DNA from: an uncultured Collinsella sp. | GTDB taxonomy: Bacteria; Actinomycetota; Coriobacteriia; Coriobacteriales; Coriobacteriaceae | NCBI GenBank assembly: GCA_902496845.1 | Contig: CABVCJ010000082.1 | Location: 1-7,403, forward strand | Direction: 5' to 3' | Length of the DNA stretch: 7,403 nucleotides | Shown here: one piece after another, positions 5,962 to 7,403 of the stretch | How the letters are laid out: each line of letters begins with the position of its first letter | Position numbering within the stretch: the stretch's first letter is position 1 | Translations under genes and position numbers: made by a program | Notes under the pieces: model-generated | The model's database searches: none | What the model was told of the DNA's origin: nothing | The model's input: only the letters and a program-made list of their open reading frames with translations

Positions 5962-6030
5962 AAGTTGCGGTGAAATAGGGACTGTTTGGCGGTCTCAGAG
6001 CTTCAATCAGTCCCTATTTCACCGCAACTT
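5962..6030. repeat. 69-bp palindromic repeat element, copy 2
   Basis: The arms at 5962-5984 and 6008-6030 are perfect reverse complements over 23 bp, separated by 23 nt. The outer 19 bp of each arm are the same sequence as copy 1 (the left arm identical, the right arm differing by one base), and the spacing between the GGG and CCC ends of the arms is again 31 nt. The centres share CTGTTT at the left and little else. A further short inverted pair, GTCCCCA (5951-5957) and TGGGGAC (6052-6058), brackets the element. It occupies the divergent intergenic region between the zinc-ribbon gene and tmk, so termination is not its obvious job here. Confidence 0.9.
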
Positions 6031-6050
6031 TGGAAAGACACCTTTAGCCA

Positions 6051-6080
6051 TTGGGGACGCGCCGAGCACTGGGGTATCAT
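6051..6080 (+). promoter_or_regulatory. Possible sigma-A-type promoter for tmk-holB
   Basis: TTGGGG (6051-6056) and TATCAT (6075-6080) are separated by 18 bp and would start a transcript near 6087, about 46 nt before the tmk ATG. The -10 matches TATAAT in five of six positions, the -35 matches TTGACA in only three. A promoter is needed here because the preceding gene is divergent, but this exact placement is tentative. Confidence 0.4.
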
Positions 6081-6132
6081 GGCTTGGTTGGTATATCTGC
6101 ATTTACGCGCCTTGTAGGAAGGGGCTGCGCCC

Positions 6133-6816
6133 ATGGCTTTTGAGTCCGCTCAACATAGCTTTATCACGCTCGAGGGCGTCGATGGTGCCGGCAAGTCCAC
6201 GCAGGCGCGCCTGCTTGCCCGCGCGCTCGAACTCGCTGGCTACCAGGTTGTGAGCCTGCGCGAGCCGGGCGGCACCGCCATCAGCGAAAAGATTCGCGCT
6301 TTGCTGCTCGACCCCGCCAACACGGCGATGGGCGACACCTGCGAGCTGCTGCTCTACGAGGCCGCGCGCGCCCAGTTGGTGCACGAGGTCATAGCTCCCG
6401 CCCTCGCGGCCGGTAAGGTGGTCCTGTGCGACCGCTTCTACGATTCCACGACCTGCTACCAGGCATTTGCCGACGGCCTCGATCGCCAGATGGTGCGCGA
6501 CGCCAACAACCTGGCCGTCGCGGGAACGCACCCGGCGCTCACACTCGTCTACCACATCACGCCCGAGCAGGCAGCGCTACGCATGGCAGCCCGTGGTGCG
6601 GCAGATCGTATGGAGGCTAAGGGCATGGCATTCCAGGAGCGTGTCTACCAGGGATTTTGTGCCATTGCTGCCGAGGAACCAAGCCGCGTAAAGCTCCTCG
6701 ACGCCACTGCGCCCGTCGCGGAGGTCTTCGAGAAGACGGTCGAGCAGGTTCGCGCGTATGGCCTCGATGTCCCCCAAGATGCCGTCGCCGCCGCGCTTGC
6801 CCAGGAGGCCGAGTAA
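6133..6816 (+). CDS. tmk: Thymidylate kinase (dTMP kinase)
   Basis: This cytoplasmic enzyme phosphorylates dTMP to dTDP with ATP, a required step towards dTTP in both the de novo and salvage routes. The 227 residues match the family. The P-loop is EGVDGAGKST (14-23), with Gly rather than Arg after the Asp, as in E. coli-type (type II) enzymes. REPGGT (43-48), LLLYEAARAQLV (72-83) and the DRF form of the DRx motif (D100-R101-F102) bind the nucleotide or shape the active site. The LID region around 150-170 (MAARGAADRMEAKGMAFQER) supplies the arginines expected in this type. The last 15 residues or so form an Ala-rich extension. AAGGGG (6119-6124) lies eight bases before the ATG. It is followed one base after its stop by holB, the usual bacterial arrangement, and the pair is probably one operon. 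Confidence 0.95.
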   Translation: MAFESAQHSFITLEGVDGAGKSTQARLLARALELAGYQVVSLREPGGTAISEKIRALLLDPANTAMGDTCELLLYEAARAQLVHEVIAPALAAGKVVLCDRFYDSTTCYQAFADGLDRQMVRDANNLAVAGTHPALTLVYHITPEQAALRMAARGAADRMEAKGMAFQERVYQGFCAIAAEEPSRVKLLDATAPVAEVFEKTVEQVRAYGLDVPQDAVAAALAQEAE

Positions 6817-6817
6817 C

Positions 6818-7403
6818 ATGGCCCCCGCTCAGGCAAGCCTGCTGGCCAAGCTCGACACCCAAGAGCGCGTTCGCGATTTTTTGACCAACGCCGTCGCCAG
6901 CGGCCGCGCATCGCACGCCTACCTGTTTTTGGGCGCTCCCGGTGCCGGTAAGCTCGATGCCGCATGGGCGCTCGCCCAGGCCTTCCTGTGCGAGCAGGAC
7001 GGCTGCGGAGCATGCGACAGCTGCGTACGCGTTGCTCGGCATACGCATCCCGACGTGCACTATTACACGCCCGAGAGCGCCACAGGCTACCTCATTGCCC
7101 AGACCCGCGAGCTGCTCGACGACGTGCCGCTGGCGCCCATCCGCGCCAAGGCCAAGGTCTACATCATCGACCGTGCCGAGCAGCTGCGCGCCAACACCGC
7201 AAACGCACTGCTCAAAACACTCGAGGAGCCGCCCGAGGGCGTTATGTTCATCTTACTGGGCACCTCGGCAGACGTGATGCTGCCCACCATCGTGAGCCGC
7301 TGCCAGTGCGTGCCGTTTCGGCTGGTGTCGCCCGCCGTCGCCGCGCGTGCCGTGAGCCGCGCAACGGGCCAGGATCTCGCACGCTGTCGCATGGCGGTCG
7401 CCG
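6818..7403 (+). CDS. holB: DNA polymerase III delta-prime subunit, N-terminal part (3' end outside window)
   Basis: Delta-prime is the non-motor AAA+ subunit of the clamp loader that places the sliding clamp on primed DNA. The open frame gives 195 residues to the window edge, about half to two thirds of the usual length. Visible features are SHAYLFLGAPGAGK (32-45), a zinc-binding cluster C58/C63/C66/C69 (spacing 4-2-2), VYIIDRAEQL at the Walker B position (114-123), NALLKTLEEPP (129-139) and the SRC motif at 160-162, whose Arg acts in trans on a neighbouring ATPase subunit. The Walker A lysine is followed by Leu46 instead of Thr/Ser, which suggests that it does not hydrolyse ATP, as is known for delta-prime in E. 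coli. AGGAGG (6803-6808) within the end of tmk lies nine bases before the ATG, and only one base separates the two genes, so translation is probably coupled. Confidence 0.93.
   Translation, partial: MAPAQASLLAKLDTQERVRDFLTNAVASGRASHAYLFLGAPGAGKLDAAWALAQAFLCEQDGCGACDSCVRVARHTHPDVHYYTPESATGYLIAQTRELLDDVPLAPIRAKAKVYIIDRAEQLRANTANALLKTLEEPPEGVMFILLGTSADVMLPTIVSRCQCVPFRLVSPAVAARAVSRATGQDLARCRMAVA

Noticed and set aside
4824..6030. The two palindromes as terminal inverted repeats of an insertion sequence or as a CRISPR array
   Set aside because: The gene between them is not a transposase, no target-site duplication is evident, and each unit is itself a full palindrome. Two units 1.1 kb apart without spacers are not a CRISPR array.
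5750..6253. A 167-codon plus-strand open frame crossing the divergent intergenic region and palindrome copy 2
   Set aside because: It overlaps the start of the zinc-ribbon gene, its promoter and the start of tmk, and it shows no ribosome site or family motif.

Overview
The window reads as core chromosome of a high-GC Gram-positive bacterium, most likely a Coriobacteriia member such as Collinsella or a relative. That placement is an inference from three things: the GC-rich codon use, an archaeal-looking topoisomerase I carrying an actinobacterial-style lysine tail, and the topA / tmk / holB neighbourhood typical of actinobacteria. I could not run any search to confirm it.

Layout. Positions 1-2106 hold four tightly packed plus-strand genes. 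These are the 3' end of a probable tatA/tatB gene (1-213), tatC (213-1004, stop and start overlapping as TAATG), hypA (1011-1367) and hypB (1423-2106). They are followed after 54 nt by topA (2161-4752, TTG start). Downstream of topA come a 12-bp tandem duplication, a very GC-rich 14-bp hairpin and the first of two 69-bp palindromic elements (4824-4892). A single minus-strand gene then encodes a membrane-anchored zinc-ribbon protein of unknown function (4910-5893). Its promoter lies in a divergent intergenic region of about 240 bp that contains the second 69-bp palindrome (5962-6030). The plus strand resumes with tmk (6133-6816) and, one base later, holB (6818 onward, cut by the window edge).

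How the genes relate. TatABC exports folded proteins, and HypA/HypB insert nickel into [NiFe]-hydrogenase precursors (or sometimes serve urease). No hydrogenase and none of hypC-F are in view, so a functional link between the two gene pairs is only suggested. topA, tmk and holB all serve DNA topology, dTTP supply and replication. In this window the zinc-ribbon gene, bracketed by the two palindromes and in the opposite orientation, interrupts that cluster.

The least explained feature is the pair of 69-bp elements. Both have 19-bp arms of the same sequence around a 31-nt centre whose sequence mostly differs. They look like a REP/MITE-type repeat family. One sits between convergent genes and one sits just upstream of a promoter.
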